Positions 24,050 through 31,896 of a stretch of DNA of 36,520 nt are shown here, piece by piece. Origin of the DNA: Cyanobacteria bacterium UBA11372 (GTDB lineage Bacteria > Cyanobacteriota > Cyanobacteriia > Cyanobacteriales > Aerosakkonemataceae); contig DNGG01000343.1 in NCBI GenBank assembly GCA_003486675.1, positions 627-37,146 on the forward strand. The letters run 5' to 3'. Both the position numbers and the translations under genes were made by a program. Numbering within the stretch: the stretch's first letter is position 1; the number at the start of each line of letters is the position of its first letter. The notes beneath the pieces were generated by a model. The model did no database searches, was not told the DNA's origin, and saw only the letters and a program-made list of their open reading frames with translations.

Positions 24050-24165
24050 CAGGTGGGCAGGTGGGCAGGTGAGCAGAGGAGCAGAGGAGATGATGGAGAT
24101 AACTCATAAGTAGTAATTACTTCCCCATCTTCCCCATCTCCCCTGCTCGCCTGCTCACCTGCTCC
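24050..24165. terminator. Inverted purine/pyrimidine repeats after lipA
   Basis: GCAGGTGAGCAG-type units (24060-24082) and GGAGATGATGGAGAT are complementary to ATCTCCCC and CTGCTCACCTGC (24135-24164), giving a long imperfect hairpin. It lies directly after the lipA stop and upstream of psaX, so it probably ends lipA transcription. Confidence 0.55.
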
Positions 24166-24266
24166 CCATTACCCATGACCCAACGAAAAGATTTTTATCA
24201 ACTCGCACTAAAGGTGCAACTTCTTTGGTATTTCTTAATAAGTTCCATCGATCAGGAGAACACTTT

Positions 24267-24395
24267 ATGGCGAAAACCACTAACGCTACCACCCAAACTG
24301 GTAAATTCCCCTATCCCTTCCGCACGGGCTGGGCTTTGGTGCTGTTGGCTATTAACTTCTTAGTAGCAGCCTTTTATTTCCACATCATCGAGTAA
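24267..24395 (+). CDS. psaX: Photosystem I subunit PsaX
   Basis: A 42-residue one-helix membrane protein, MAKTTNATTQTGKFPYPF onward. PsaX is a small peripheral photosystem I subunit that helps hold antenna chlorophyll, and it is present only in part of the cyanobacteria. The core RTGWALVLLAINFLVAAFYF closely follows what I recall of the thermophile protein (RTFWAVLLLAINFLVAAYYF). The membrane helix is about residues 20-38. A clear ribosome site (AGGAG, 24254-24258) sits 8 bases before the ATG. It is too short for most gene callers. It stands alone, with repeat hairpins on both sides. Confidence 0.92.
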   Translation: MAKTTNATTQTGKFPYPFRTGWALVLLAINFLVAAFYFHIIE

Positions 24396-24402
24396 TTGCA
24401 AG

Positions 24403-24499
24403 TGAGGGATGAGGGATAAGGGATAAATTAGATACTTCGGTAGAAGTAAGCAACCTAATTTTACCGATCATCCGATTGAGCCTTATCCTTCATCCCTCA
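24403..24499. terminator. Bidirectional stem-loop between psaX and the permease gene
   Basis: TGAGGGATGAGGGATAAGG (24403-24421) pairs with CCTTATCCTTCATCCCTCA (24481-24499) over 19 positions with one mismatch, around a ~59-base loop. It lies between the stop codons of the two convergent genes and is well placed to terminate both. Confidence 0.7.
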
Positions 24500-24504
24500 A
24501 GCTT

Positions 24505-25380
24505 TTAGAGCGTGCCTTTGAATAAACCTTGGGGACGGACGAGCAACACCAGTACCATAATGAACAGAGCTACAGCCAGCTTGTATTCGGTAGGCAGCAA
24601 GAAAGTGCTGACTTCTTGGGCAACGCCGATGACCAAAGCACCAGCGATCGCTCCGTAAGGGTTGCCAATCCCGCCCAGAATCACAGAGGCAAACATCGGT
24701 AAAATTAGAAACCAGCCCATATTCGGGCGCACGGCTTCGGTTAATCCCAGCATCCCGCCGCCGAGTGCCGTCAAGCTGCCAGCGATCGCCCAAGTCCAAA
24801 TCACAACGCGCTCGACGTTGATGCCGGATACGCGAGCCAAGTCAACATTATCCGCCACCGCCCGCATCGCCTTGCCGATTTTGGTATTCTGCAACAAAAA
24901 GTGCAATCCCAAAATCGCCAGAAACGCCAAAGCCACAACTATCAGATCGAAGAAAGGCACTTTGATGCCCAGGATATCCACAGCGGCGGCAACGGGCAGA
25001 TTGTAAGATTGGTTACTTCCTCCCCAGATTAAGATAATGCCGTTGCGGATAAATAAAGCCAGTCCAATCGACATGATAATCAGCGTTGTCGAGGTGGCGC
25101 GAATCGCGCGCATCGGCGACCAAAGTAACTGTTCGCACAACAGCATACCCAGTACGGTGACAAGCGCCCCTAAAATCATCGCCAGCCAAATATTGACGCC
25201 GCTGCGATTCGCTACCCAGGTAAGATAGGCTCCCAGAGTCATAAAGTCACCGTGGGCAAAATTGGAAAGGCGCAAAATGCCGTAAGTCAGGGTTAATCCC
25301 ACAGCAGCGAGGGCAATAATACTGCCCAAGGCAATTCCGTTTACAGTTAATTGAATTAATCGCAACAGTTGTTCATCCAT
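24505..25380 (-). CDS. Branched-chain/neutral amino acid ABC transporter permease (LivH/NatD type)
   Basis: A 291-residue inner-membrane permease of the LivH family, with about eight hydrophobic segments. In cyanobacteria the Nat system of this type takes up neutral amino acids. The N-terminus MDEQLLRLIQLTVNGIALGS, the block GLTLTYGILRLSNFAHGDFM and the signature VFASVILGGIGNPYGAIAGA are typical. The ATG at 25380 was chosen over 25431 because the extra 17 residues are not part of the family start. The ATPases, LivM-type permease and binding protein are not in this window, as is usual for the scattered cyanobacterial nat genes. Confidence 0.93.
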   Translation of the reverse strand: MDEQLLRLIQLTVNGIALGSIIALAAVGLTLTYGILRLSNFAHGDFMTLGAYLTWVANRSGVNIWLAMILGALVTVLGMLLCEQLLWSPMRAIRATSTTLIIMSIGLALFIRNGIILIWGGSNQSYNLPVAAAVDILGIKVPFFDLIVVALAFLAILGLHFLLQNTKIGKAMRAVADNVDLARVSGINVERVVIWTWAIAGSLTALGGGMLGLTEAVRPNMGWFLILPMFASVILGGIGNPYGAIAGALVIGVAQEVSTFLLPTEYKLAVALFIMVLVLLVRPQGLFKGTL

Positions 25381-25817
25381 CGTGATATCGTTTGCGGTTG
25401 CATCTAAGCTAACAGCCGATCCTAAAACCAAGCTGGTGCAAATCGAAACCGAAGAACCGCAAGATCGCTACTTTTCCCAATACTCCAACTTAGCAGTCAA
25501 ACGCCCCACCCACAAGGGGATGGGGCTTGTAACTAGCCGACAGAATCAGCCGAAACATAAGGCATATTGACCGATGCCTGCTGCTCTGCAAAACGTATTT
25601 AAACGTGTTGCTTTCTTGGTTTTACCCAAGTACACCGCAAATTGTTAACAACTTGTGTGGCGCAAGCCGCGCCAGGAACCTATTTTTTCCTCAAGCAAGC
25701 CTGCTGCGATCGCAAAGCCTATCCAGATTGCGAAACTTCCTATTGTTTCGTCATTCTTCCTCTGCTGCCTTCAAACGCTTCGACATTGACTTCAACGTGT
25801 AAAATTTGTGTGAATTA
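25381..25817. other. Intergenic region with an orphan hairpin and a doubtful Cys-rich frame
   Basis: GCCCCA...TGGGGC (25503-25526, inner CCC/GGG) looks like a right-end hairpin of another IS605-type element on the minus strand, with no gene attached. A plus-strand frame over about 25642-25842 is Cys-rich (QACCDRKAYPDCETSYC) but lacks an ATG and runs into the next hairpin, so I do not call it. The rest is featureless and holds the permease promoter. Confidence 0.4.
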
Positions 25818-25862
25818 CCCCGCCCTGTTCGTGAGTGCGTAGCACTCACGAACAGGGCGGGG
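25818..25862 (-). repeat. Perfect 21-bp right-end hairpin of the third tnpB element
   Basis: A perfect 21-bp inverted repeat (25818-25838 with 25842-25862) with a three-base loop. The arm starts CCCCGCCCTGTTCGTGAG. The tnpB stop codon (25846-25848) lies in the second arm, so the coding end, the hairpin and the guide-RNA scaffold overlap. After the hairpin, reading the minus strand, comes TAATTCACAC, which would be the end of the element or the start of the guide. Confidence 0.8.
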
Positions 25863-27060
25863 CTTCAGGCTTCGCAGAGGAATGCCTTAGAACTGACTTA
25901 CGCCCTTTCTTCGGTCTTACTTCCTCTCCACCTGCTGAGACGGCTATTCCATCCGTCTGTAGCATTCTGATTCCCTCTGCTCGAATATTTGCTGCTGCGT
26001 TTCCATCTCGATCGTGATGAGTTTTGCAGCTATGACAAGTCCATTCACGAACATCTAGCGGCATTTCATCGATCTGATAGAAGCATTTAGAGCAGAGTTT
26101 GGAGCTAGGGAAGAATCGATTTATTTCGACTAATTTTCCGCCTTTACGTTCGAGTTTATAAGCCAGAAAATTAGTAAACATTCCCCAACCACAATCAGAT
26201 ATTGCTTTGGCGAGATTGTGATTTTGCACCATGCCTTTGACATGAAGATTCTCTATTACTACAACTTGGTTCTCGTTGCTTAGCTTATGACTGAGCTTAT
26301 GTAGAAAATCCTGCCGTGCGTTCGATACTCGCTCGTATACTTTAGCTGTTAATTTCTTAGCTCTTAGTCTTGAACTACTTCCATCTTGTTTGCGTGCTAG
26401 TTTTTGTTGTTTGCGCTTGAGATTTTTCTCATGCTTGGCTAGATGTTTGGGATTGCTATATTTAGAAGTCTTGATGCCGTTATAAGTTACGGCAAAATCT
26501 TTAACCCCTAAGTCTATACCTAGCACTGTACCTTCTGTTGACACTTTTGGATTATTGCCTTCGGTTTCAATTAGGATTGATGCCAAGTATTTTCCTGTTG
26601 GAGTTTTGCTAATAGTAACTGTTTTTATTTCTCCCTCTATCGGTCTATGTATTTTAGCTTTTACTTCGCCAATTCCACCTGGAATCTTGATAGCATTAGC
26701 TAAGAGCTTGACGTTTTGAGGATATTGGACAGACTGCTTCCCCTTCTTCGATTTGAATCGGGGAAATCTAGCTCTACCTGCAAAAAAGTTTTTATAAGCA
26801 GTTACTAGATTGAGAGTAGTAGCTTGCAATACCTGACTGTAACAATCAGCTAACCATACGGTTTCTTCTTGTTTTTTGAGTTGAGGTAACAAGGCGTTTA
26901 GAGCGATTTGTCCTAAACTTTTACCCGTTTCTTTGTATGTCTCAATTGACTTATTGAGGGCGTAATTCCACCACCAACGCGAACACCCAAACACCTGCGC
27001 CAATTGCTGTTCTTGGCTAGGCGATGGGTAGATTCTAACTTTGACGGCTTGATGTTGCAC
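25846..27060 (-). CDS. tnpB: TnpB RNA-guided nuclease homologue, third lineage
   Basis: A TnpB of about 404 residues from the GTG at 27060 (VQHQAVKVRIYPSPSQEQQL). The frame is open to an ATG at 27153, but the extra 31 residues are not TnpB-like and cover a TATAAT-type sequence that could be the promoter. Catalytic motifs by GTG numbering are LGIDLGVKDF (Asp183), VIENLHVKGM (Glu270), zinc ribbon CSKC (323/326) with CHSC (342/345), and HDRDGNAAANI (Asp352). It looks intact. The C-terminus (SSAKPEAPPCS) is written by the right-end hairpin. There is no tnpA nearby. The start codon is uncertain. Confidence 0.88.
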   Translation of the reverse strand: MQHQAVKVRIYPSPSQEQQLAQVFGCSRWWWNYALNKSIETYKETGKSLGQIALNALLPQLKKQEETVWLADCYSQVLQATTLNLVTAYKNFFAGRARFPRFKSKKGKQSVQYPQNVKLLANAIKIPGGIGEVKAKIHRPIEGEIKTVTISKTPTGKYLASILIETEGNNPKVSTEGTVLGIDLGVKDFAVTYNGIKTSKYSNPKHLAKHEKNLKRKQQKLARKQDGSSSRLRAKKLTAKVYERVSNARQDFLHKLSHKLSNENQVVVIENLHVKGMVQNHNLAKAISDCGWGMFTNFLAYKLERKGGKLVEINRFFPSSKLCSKCFYQIDEMPLDVREWTCHSCKTHHDRDGNAAANIRAEGIRMLQTDGIAVSAGGEEVRPKKGRKSVLRHSSAKPEAPPCS

Positions 27061-27221
27061 AACAATACTTTTATAGCTATCTTCTTTTATTATAAGAGCC
27101 GATAGAATCGCTGTCAATCGAGGATTTTGTTCGTCTCGTCGCCTACCCATCACCTCTGGAGGAGCGGTCGAAATCGGCTCAGGGTAGGACTCCTCACCTC
27201 ACTCGCTCTCATCCCCCACCT

Positions 27222-27263
27222 GCGTAGCTAGGTGACTTGCTACCGCGCGTCACTTTGCTACGC
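27222..27263. repeat. Stem-loop in the gap before the small gene
   Basis: GCGTAGC (27222-27228) pairs with GCTACGC (27257-27263), and inside it GTGAC (27232-27236) pairs with GTCAC (27249-27253). The surrounding gap (27061-27450) has no gene. It holds the tnpB promoter region and several GCGATCGC-like sites near 27325-27400, and it is repeat-like in composition. Confidence 0.5.
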
Positions 27264-27450
27264 GAGGAAGGGGAATTCCCGCTGTCAATGTTAAAACTCG
27301 GTAACAACTTTGTAGCAAGGCTGGCGATCGCGAGTGCTAGGAGTGTGCATATCGCTTGATGTATCGCAGCGATGCGCCTCCCAACGCTTGCGCGATCGCC
27401 AGTTTCTTCCATCGAGATATCAGTGAGGATTGATATGACTTATAGTGGCA

Positions 27451-27771
27451 ATGAACCCAATGGTGATACTCCCTCTCGGCGATCTCTTGAGCAAGAGATT
27501 GGCTCAAATGGTAAATCAGCTTAAAATTTTAACAGCCCGAACCCGGGCGCGAATTGAGAGATCCAAACTGGCTTTAGATCGCCAAAAGAAATTGGCTGCT
27601 GAATTCGCTTTGGATCCCCCTAGACGAAAATCTCCCATAGGGGACTTCGTTGATGATTTGGTACACCGTCCGCCAAACCGGGAACAGATGCGCCAGCTCA
27701 AAGAAATGCTTTTAGAAGAACAGCAAAGCATAGCTAAACTCATTGCTTTAATTGACAAGCACCTGGAGTAG
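27451..27771 (+). CDS. Small helical hypothetical protein, 106 residues
   Basis: I do not recognise the family. It starts MNPMVILPLGDLLSKRLAQM. It is basic and almost all helical, with a central Arg/Lys-rich coiled part (ARTRARIERSKLALDRQKKL), a linker (DPPRRKSPIGDFVDDL) and a C-terminal helix pair (MRQLKEMLLEEQQSIAKLIALIDKHLE). An alternative GTG start lies six bases upstream. It is 50 bases before the first glycosyltransferase gene and on the same strand, so it may share its transcript, but nothing ties it to that function. Confidence 0.6.
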   Translation: MNPMVILPLGDLLSKRLAQMVNQLKILTARTRARIERSKLALDRQKKLAAEFALDPPRRKSPIGDFVDDLVHRPPNREQMRQLKEMLLEEQQSIAKLIALIDKHLE

Positions 27772-27821
27772 CTGTCTGCTATTCTCGACTTGCCCAGCGG
27801 CTTTCTAAAAGGTAATTAACA

Positions 27822-29045
27822 TTGAACATTACTCAAAAGCGATCGCGCCCAAGATTTTTCGCGACACCTCAATCCCAACCGCAGGTTGCCCTTTTTCTCC
27901 GTAACCTTAACGGTGGTGGTGTCGAACGGATTATGTTAAACGTAGCTTGCGGCATGGCGCAACAAGGCGTACAAGTCGATTTAGTGCTAATTAAAGCAGA
28001 AGGAATCTTCTTGCCCCAAGTACCGCCCTCTGTGGGAATAGTGGATTTACAAACCAAGGAAATTGACAAAAATCGTTCCTTCAAATTCCCCACCAGTCTC
28101 CAATCCACAACCAGTCTGCCCAAGTTAATCGGCTACCTGAAAAACAAACGCCCCGCAGCACTGCTTTCAGCAGGTCATTACCCAAATGAAATAGCAATTT
28201 TAGCCAAACATATTGCTAGGGTTCCGACTCGCGTCGTGGTATCGGAACATACCACTCTTTCCGTGGAAGCTTTAGGGGTAGAACAGGTTTCTTCCCGTGT
28301 AGCGCCTCTAGCAGCACGGTTATTTTATCCTTGGGCGGATGAGATTGTCACCGTTTCTCGCGGCGTGGCTGAGGATTTGTCGAGTATCTCTGGCTTACCT
28401 TTAAAAGGGATGCGAACGATTTACAATCCAGTGATTACTCCGGCATTAAAAGAACAAGCAGAAGCACCTTTAAATCACCCTTGGTTTGCTGAAGGGGAAC
28501 CGTCGGTAATATTGGGAATGGGACGATTTGTAGCGCAGAAAGATTTCCCAACTTTAATTCGAGCCTTTGCCAAAGTACGCCAGGTAAAACCCGTTCGATT
28601 AATGATGTTGGGAAGTGGAAGAGAGCAAAAAAAACTCGAAGCGCTATCGCGAGAGCTGGGAGTTGAACAAGATATAGCTTGGGTGGGATTTGTGAATAAT
28701 CCCTTCCCTTATATGAAGCGAGCATCTTTGTTTGTTTTATCTTCTGCTTGGGAGGGTTTGCCTACAGTTTTAATTGAAGCTTTGGCGTTGGGATTGAATG
28801 TAGTTTCGACAAATTGTGAAAGTGGGCCAGCAGAGATTTTAGATAATGGGAAATATGGGGACTTAGTGCCTGTTGGGGATGCTGATGCAATGGCACAGGC
28901 GATTTTAAAAGTGTTGTCTGGGAATTGTAAGTCTGTTGATTCAGCTTGGTTGAACCAGTTTACCTTAGAAACTTCTATCCAAAATTATTTAGATGTTTTG
29001 GGTGTAAATCTAGGAGCAAGTACTAGCTCTAATAGCGATAATTAA
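27822..29045 (+). CDS. GT4-family glycosyltransferase, paralogue 1
   Basis: A 407-residue GT-B enzyme of family GT4. It should add a sugar from a nucleotide sugar to a lipid-linked or polysaccharide acceptor at the inner face of the membrane. The N-terminal domain opens with FLRNLNGGGVERIMLNVACG, and the donor domain has ILGMGRFVAQKDFPTLIRAF and the EX7E motif EGLPTVLIEALALG. The tail ILDNGKYGDLVPVGDADAM is shared with two paralogues downstream. The start is a TTG (27822). No in-frame ATG gives a full N-terminal fold, so this start or a further TTG/GTG is forced. The acceptor and sugar cannot be told. Confidence 0.9.
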   Translation: MNITQKRSRPRFFATPQSQPQVALFLRNLNGGGVERIMLNVACGMAQQGVQVDLVLIKAEGIFLPQVPPSVGIVDLQTKEIDKNRSFKFPTSLQSTTSLPKLIGYLKNKRPAALLSAGHYPNEIAILAKHIARVPTRVVVSEHTTLSVEALGVEQVSSRVAPLAARLFYPWADEIVTVSRGVAEDLSSISGLPLKGMRTIYNPVITPALKEQAEAPLNHPWFAEGEPSVILGMGRFVAQKDFPTLIRAFAKVRQVKPVRLMMLGSGREQKKLEALSRELGVEQDIAWVGFVNNPFPYMKRASLFVLSSAWEGLPTVLIEALALGLNVVSTNCESGPAEILDNGKYGDLVPVGDADAMAQAILKVLSGNCKSVDSAWLNQFTLETSIQNYLDVLGVNLGASTSSNSDN

Positions 29046-29046
29046 C

Positions 29047-30027
29047 TTAGACCCAACCATCTACACAAGCTATCCACGTACCATCCTCATTCAGGTGAGG
29101 ATCGATGTGGTGCATACCACCGCCATTCCAACCAAAACCAGTTGGCGAGGGGGTTAGCACTGACGCTCCTTCGACTTCTTTTTCTTGATAGCTTGTAGGA
29201 GTAAGTTCGGTAATTTCAAATGCTCTCACCTGAATCCCATAGAAGGGGTAACAATCCTGGGTATAGCGAATAATTCTGTCATTCATCACCACAACTCTGC
29301 CAGCTGGTCTGGCAATATGTGGATTACCATTGATAATGGGACTGTTTGGATGTTCGATCCAGGGACCTGTGAGTTCATCAGCATAATATAGGCGAAGTGT
29401 ATCGTATTTGGCGTGGGGATTAGTTTCTACAAATAACCACCATCGATTATCGTAACGAAAAATTGAAGCATCTAAAAACACTGAACCGCTTACTAGATTG
29501 TCTACAAAAGTCCAATGAGTGGGAAACTTAGAGGCTTTATATAGTCGAATCGATTTGGCTTCACCTGTTTCGGGAATCATGTAGTATTCATTCATCCAGG
29601 AAAAAACATATGGATAAGATAAGTGAAATTTTTCAGCTAGCACAATTTGTTGGTAGTCCCATTTCACCGCATCCGGGCTAACGGCTAGTCCAATTTCCCC
29701 TTTGCGAGTTTGCTGATTGTAAATTTCAAAAAACATATACCAGTTTTGCTCAACCTTCAGCATAAAAGGATCGGCAACAAAATCAGCCGTTACATCTAAG
29801 ACATCGTGACAGTCAATCACTGGATTTTTGACATTTTTGGCAGGCATAAATTTCAAAGGTGATTCACCGACATAAATGCCAATCGACCACTGAGGATTCT
29901 TAATTAGAGCGGGTAAAGACCTTTTAAAAAATCGCATTTTATCGAGCAAATTCAGCAGGTCGGGTGATAGCTTGTAAATCAATAACGCTAATTTGTTTTT
30001 AATTTTATCTAGCTTGATATCCGGCAT
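29047..30027 (-). CDS. GINT1-like beta-propeller (glucosamine inositolphosphorylceramide transferase N-domain type) protein
   Basis: A 326-residue protein with repeated GH43/GH32-like propeller strands: DVTADFVADPFMLKVEQNWYMFFE, HLSYPYVFSWMNEYYMIPE, FLDASIFRYDNRWWLFVET and ARPAGRVVVMNDRIIRYTQD. This pattern matches the propeller domain of proteins annotated as glucosamine inositolphosphorylceramide transferase family in bacterial glycan clusters, often next to glycosyltransferases. It has no obvious signal peptide and starts MPDIKLDKIKNKLALL. It lies convergent to GT4 paralogue 1, with two bases between the stops. The true role may be sugar-linked binding or hydrolysis, and the family name should not be taken as a function. 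Confidence 0.75.
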   Translation of the reverse strand: MPDIKLDKIKNKLALLIYKLSPDLLNLLDKMRFFKRSLPALIKNPQWSIGIYVGESPLKFMPAKNVKNPVIDCHDVLDVTADFVADPFMLKVEQNWYMFFEIYNQQTRKGEIGLAVSPDAVKWDYQQIVLAEKFHLSYPYVFSWMNEYYMIPETGEAKSIRLYKASKFPTHWTFVDNLVSGSVFLDASIFRYDNRWWLFVETNPHAKYDTLRLYYADELTGPWIEHPNSPIINGNPHIARPAGRVVVMNDRIIRYTQDCYPFYGIQVRAFEITELTPTSYQEKEVEGASVLTPSPTGFGWNGGGMHHIDPHLNEDGTWIACVDGWV

Positions 30028-30202
30028 GAGAAAACAACCTTTTGGACTTTAGTGGCAAGCGATCGCACAAAAATACTCAGATCTATTTCCCCTATTATAT
30101 CTCTCCATAAAATCACCTCAAGGGCAGCTCATGTTGCCTACCCCACAAGAGTTTTTGCAGAAGTATATTTCTCGGCAACCTGGGTAGGGGTGGATGGGAA
30201 CG

Positions 30203-30427
30203 GGTGTTATAACTCGCCTGCGGGATGACGCCTCAAGGCGTACCCGTAGATTTATTTGCGATTCAAGCATAAGCCATTTTCTTCCCCCTAGCTCTAACGC
30301 CAGTGGGAATTGTGGATTTAGAATAGACACTATCGGGCCTAAAGAGACGGAGGTTCTTAAGATCTTCCAATCTTAATATACTTTCTAACTGGTTTCCAGT
30401 TTAGCACCACTTTTCCCAAGTTAAAAG
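30203..30427 (+). pseudogene. Decayed N-terminal fragment of a GT4 glycosyltransferase
   Basis: Read from about 30220, the sequence gives CGMTPQGVPVDLFAIQA*AIFFPLALTPVGIVDLE, which lines up with CGMAQQGVQVDLVLIKAEG onward in paralogue 1, including the spacing. There is a stop inside and another after VDLE. After an element-like insert (30326-30379) the homology resumes with TCCAGTTTAGC...TTTTCCCAAGTTAA, matching the paralogue's TCCAATCCAC...TCTGCCCAAGTTAA. It is a broken fourth copy of the local gene family. The surrounding gap (30028-30607) holds nothing else except a promoter-like site. Confidence 0.75.
30326..30379 (-). mobile_element. Decayed right end of a TnpB-type element inside the pseudogene
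   Basis: GACACT, then TTCTTAAGA (30354-30362), then TCTTAATAT (30371-30379) occur in the same order and at almost the same spacing (54 bases) as in the orphan right end at 22753-22807 (55 bases). The CCCC/GGGG stem is worn (TCGGGC and CGGAGG). It interrupts the glycosyltransferase homology, which suggests an old insertion. Confidence 0.5.
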
Positions 30428-30510
30428 TATTTGTTTTGACTTGACCTTGAGATTTAGGTAACGTCTAATGATTAATCAATGTACAAGCGTACTCCGTAGG
30501 AAAAACAGTA

Positions 30511-30519
30511 TGGTATAAT
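30511..30519 (+). promoter_or_regulatory. Extended -10 promoter (TGGTATAAT)
   Basis: TATAAT at 30514-30519 is preceded by TG one base away, an extended -10. No good -35 lies 17 bases upstream. It is 88 bases before the ATG of glycosyltransferase paralogue 2, with AT-rich sequence between them, and is the likely promoter for that gene. Confidence 0.5.
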
Positions 30520-30607
30520 TTCAGGATAATTTGTCGTTATAATTTACCTATATCTCACAAAAGAATATTAGCCCCTACTAATTATTCCTTTTTTAAACAA
30601 CAACTAT

Positions 30608-31777
30608 ATGTCCCACAGAGCCAAACCGATCGCGTTTCTGTTACCAAGCTTTGAAGCCATTGGAGCGCAGCGAGTTGCCATCAATTTAATCAAGCAGCTT
30701 CACCAACAGGGTATTGCCTTAGATATCGTCGTTGCATCAGGCAAAGGAGCTTATTTAAACGAAATACCCGCCAAAGTTCGAGTAATTGATTTCCATACAC
30801 CAATTGAGGAGAGAGTCTCTAGCGGCAGTCGAATCATCTTGCCTTTAATGCGTTATTTACAAAAAGAAAAACCACAGGCATTAGTGTCTCACTTTAAGAT
30901 ATTTAATGTGGTAGTGGTGATGGCGAAAACCCTGGCAATGTCGCCGGTAAATTTAATTTTAGTGGAACATACATCCTTCTCGATAGCTTACGAGAAACGC
31001 CAGAAACATTATGGAATTCGGGAGGAAGCACTGCCGATTTTGCGGCGCTGGTTTTATCCCCGCGCGGATGCAATTGTAGCCGTATCTAAAGGTTTAGCGC
31101 AAGATTTAGAAACTTACTTGCGGATGCAACCAGGTACAGTTAAAACTATCTACAACCCAGTGATTGATGAGAGTTTACTGTTAAAAGCAAAAGCATCAGT
31201 CGAACATCCTTGGTTTCAACCTGGAGAACTTCCAGTTATTTTAGGTGTTGGCAGATTAACTCAGGAAAAAGATTTCCCTACTTTGATTCGTGCATTTGCT
31301 TTAGTTAGACAAGTAAAACCAGCGAGATTGGTAATTTTGGGAGAGGGAAAAGAGAGGTCTAAGCTCAATGCTTTAATCCGCGAATTGGGATTAGAAAACG
31401 ATGTAGAACTTCCTGGCTTTGCCAGCAATCCCTATGCTGACATGGCTCGGGCATCTGCATTCGTTTTGTCTTCTTATCGCGAGGGTTTGCCTACTGTAAT
31501 TATAGAAGCAATGGCAGTAGGAACTCCAGTGGTTTCAACAGATTGTCCGAATGGTCCAGCAGAAATTCTCGATAACGGCAAATATGGCGAATTGGTTGCC
31601 GTCGGCGATAGTGAAGCTATGGCAAAAGCGATTTTAAAGGTATTGTCAGGTGACTCTAAATCTGTCGATTCATCTTGGCTGGAACAGTTCACCCTAGCAA
31701 GTAGCGCTCAAAACTATCTTCAGCTAATGGCGTTCCCAGGCTCCAGCCAGGGAACGAGGGTAATTGGTAATGGCTGA
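30608..31777 (+). CDS. GT4-family glycosyltransferase, paralogue 2
   Basis: A 389-residue GT-B enzyme starting MSHRAKPIAFLLPSFEAIGAQRVAINL. It has ILGVGRLTQEKDFPTLIRAF and the EX7E motif EGLPTVIIEAMAVG. The tail ILDNGKYGELVAVGDSEAMAKAILKVLSG matches both neighbours. The N-terminal loop has IGAQR in place of the GGGxER seen in the other two, so it probably takes a different acceptor. The last ~14 residues (FPGSSQGTRVIGNG) are written by a hairpin repeat (31732-31755) and heptamer units, so the original stop was likely earlier. It ends 119 bases before paralogue 3. Confidence 0.9.
   Translation: MSHRAKPIAFLLPSFEAIGAQRVAINLIKQLHQQGIALDIVVASGKGAYLNEIPAKVRVIDFHTPIEERVSSGSRIILPLMRYLQKEKPQALVSHFKIFNVVVVMAKTLAMSPVNLILVEHTSFSIAYEKRQKHYGIREEALPILRRWFYPRADAIVAVSKGLAQDLETYLRMQPGTVKTIYNPVIDESLLLKAKASVEHPWFQPGELPVILGVGRLTQEKDFPTLIRAFALVRQVKPARLVILGEGKERSKLNALIRELGLENDVELPGFASNPYADMARASAFVLSSYREGLPTVIIEAMAVGTPVVSTDCPNGPAEILDNGKYGELVAVGDSEAMAKAILKVLSGDSKSVDSSWLEQFTLASSAQNYLQLMAFPGSSQGTRVIGNG
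31732..31755. repeat. Hairpin repeat inside the end of glycosyltransferase 2
   Basis: GTTCCCAGGC...GCCAGGGAAC forms a stem with one mismatch, and it is followed by GAGGGTAATTGGTAATGG. It is a diverged copy of the repeat at 1-18 (inverse orientation). It lies in frame and supplies the C-terminal tail of the protein. Confidence 0.7.
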
Positions 31778-31896
31778 TTGTTCGTGGAACCCTTAGAAAC
31801 AAAGCCTCTCCCGTAGGTTGGGTTGAGGATACGAAACCCAACCAAAAATCAAACTTCTCCTTTCTGCTTTTACCACAACAATAGTCAAGCCGAATA

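Noticed and set aside
25642..25842. Cys-rich plus-strand frame (QACCDRKAYPDC)
   Set aside because: It has no ATG and no ribosome site, and its end is written by the tnpB right-end hairpin. Left as a possible but unsupported small peptide.
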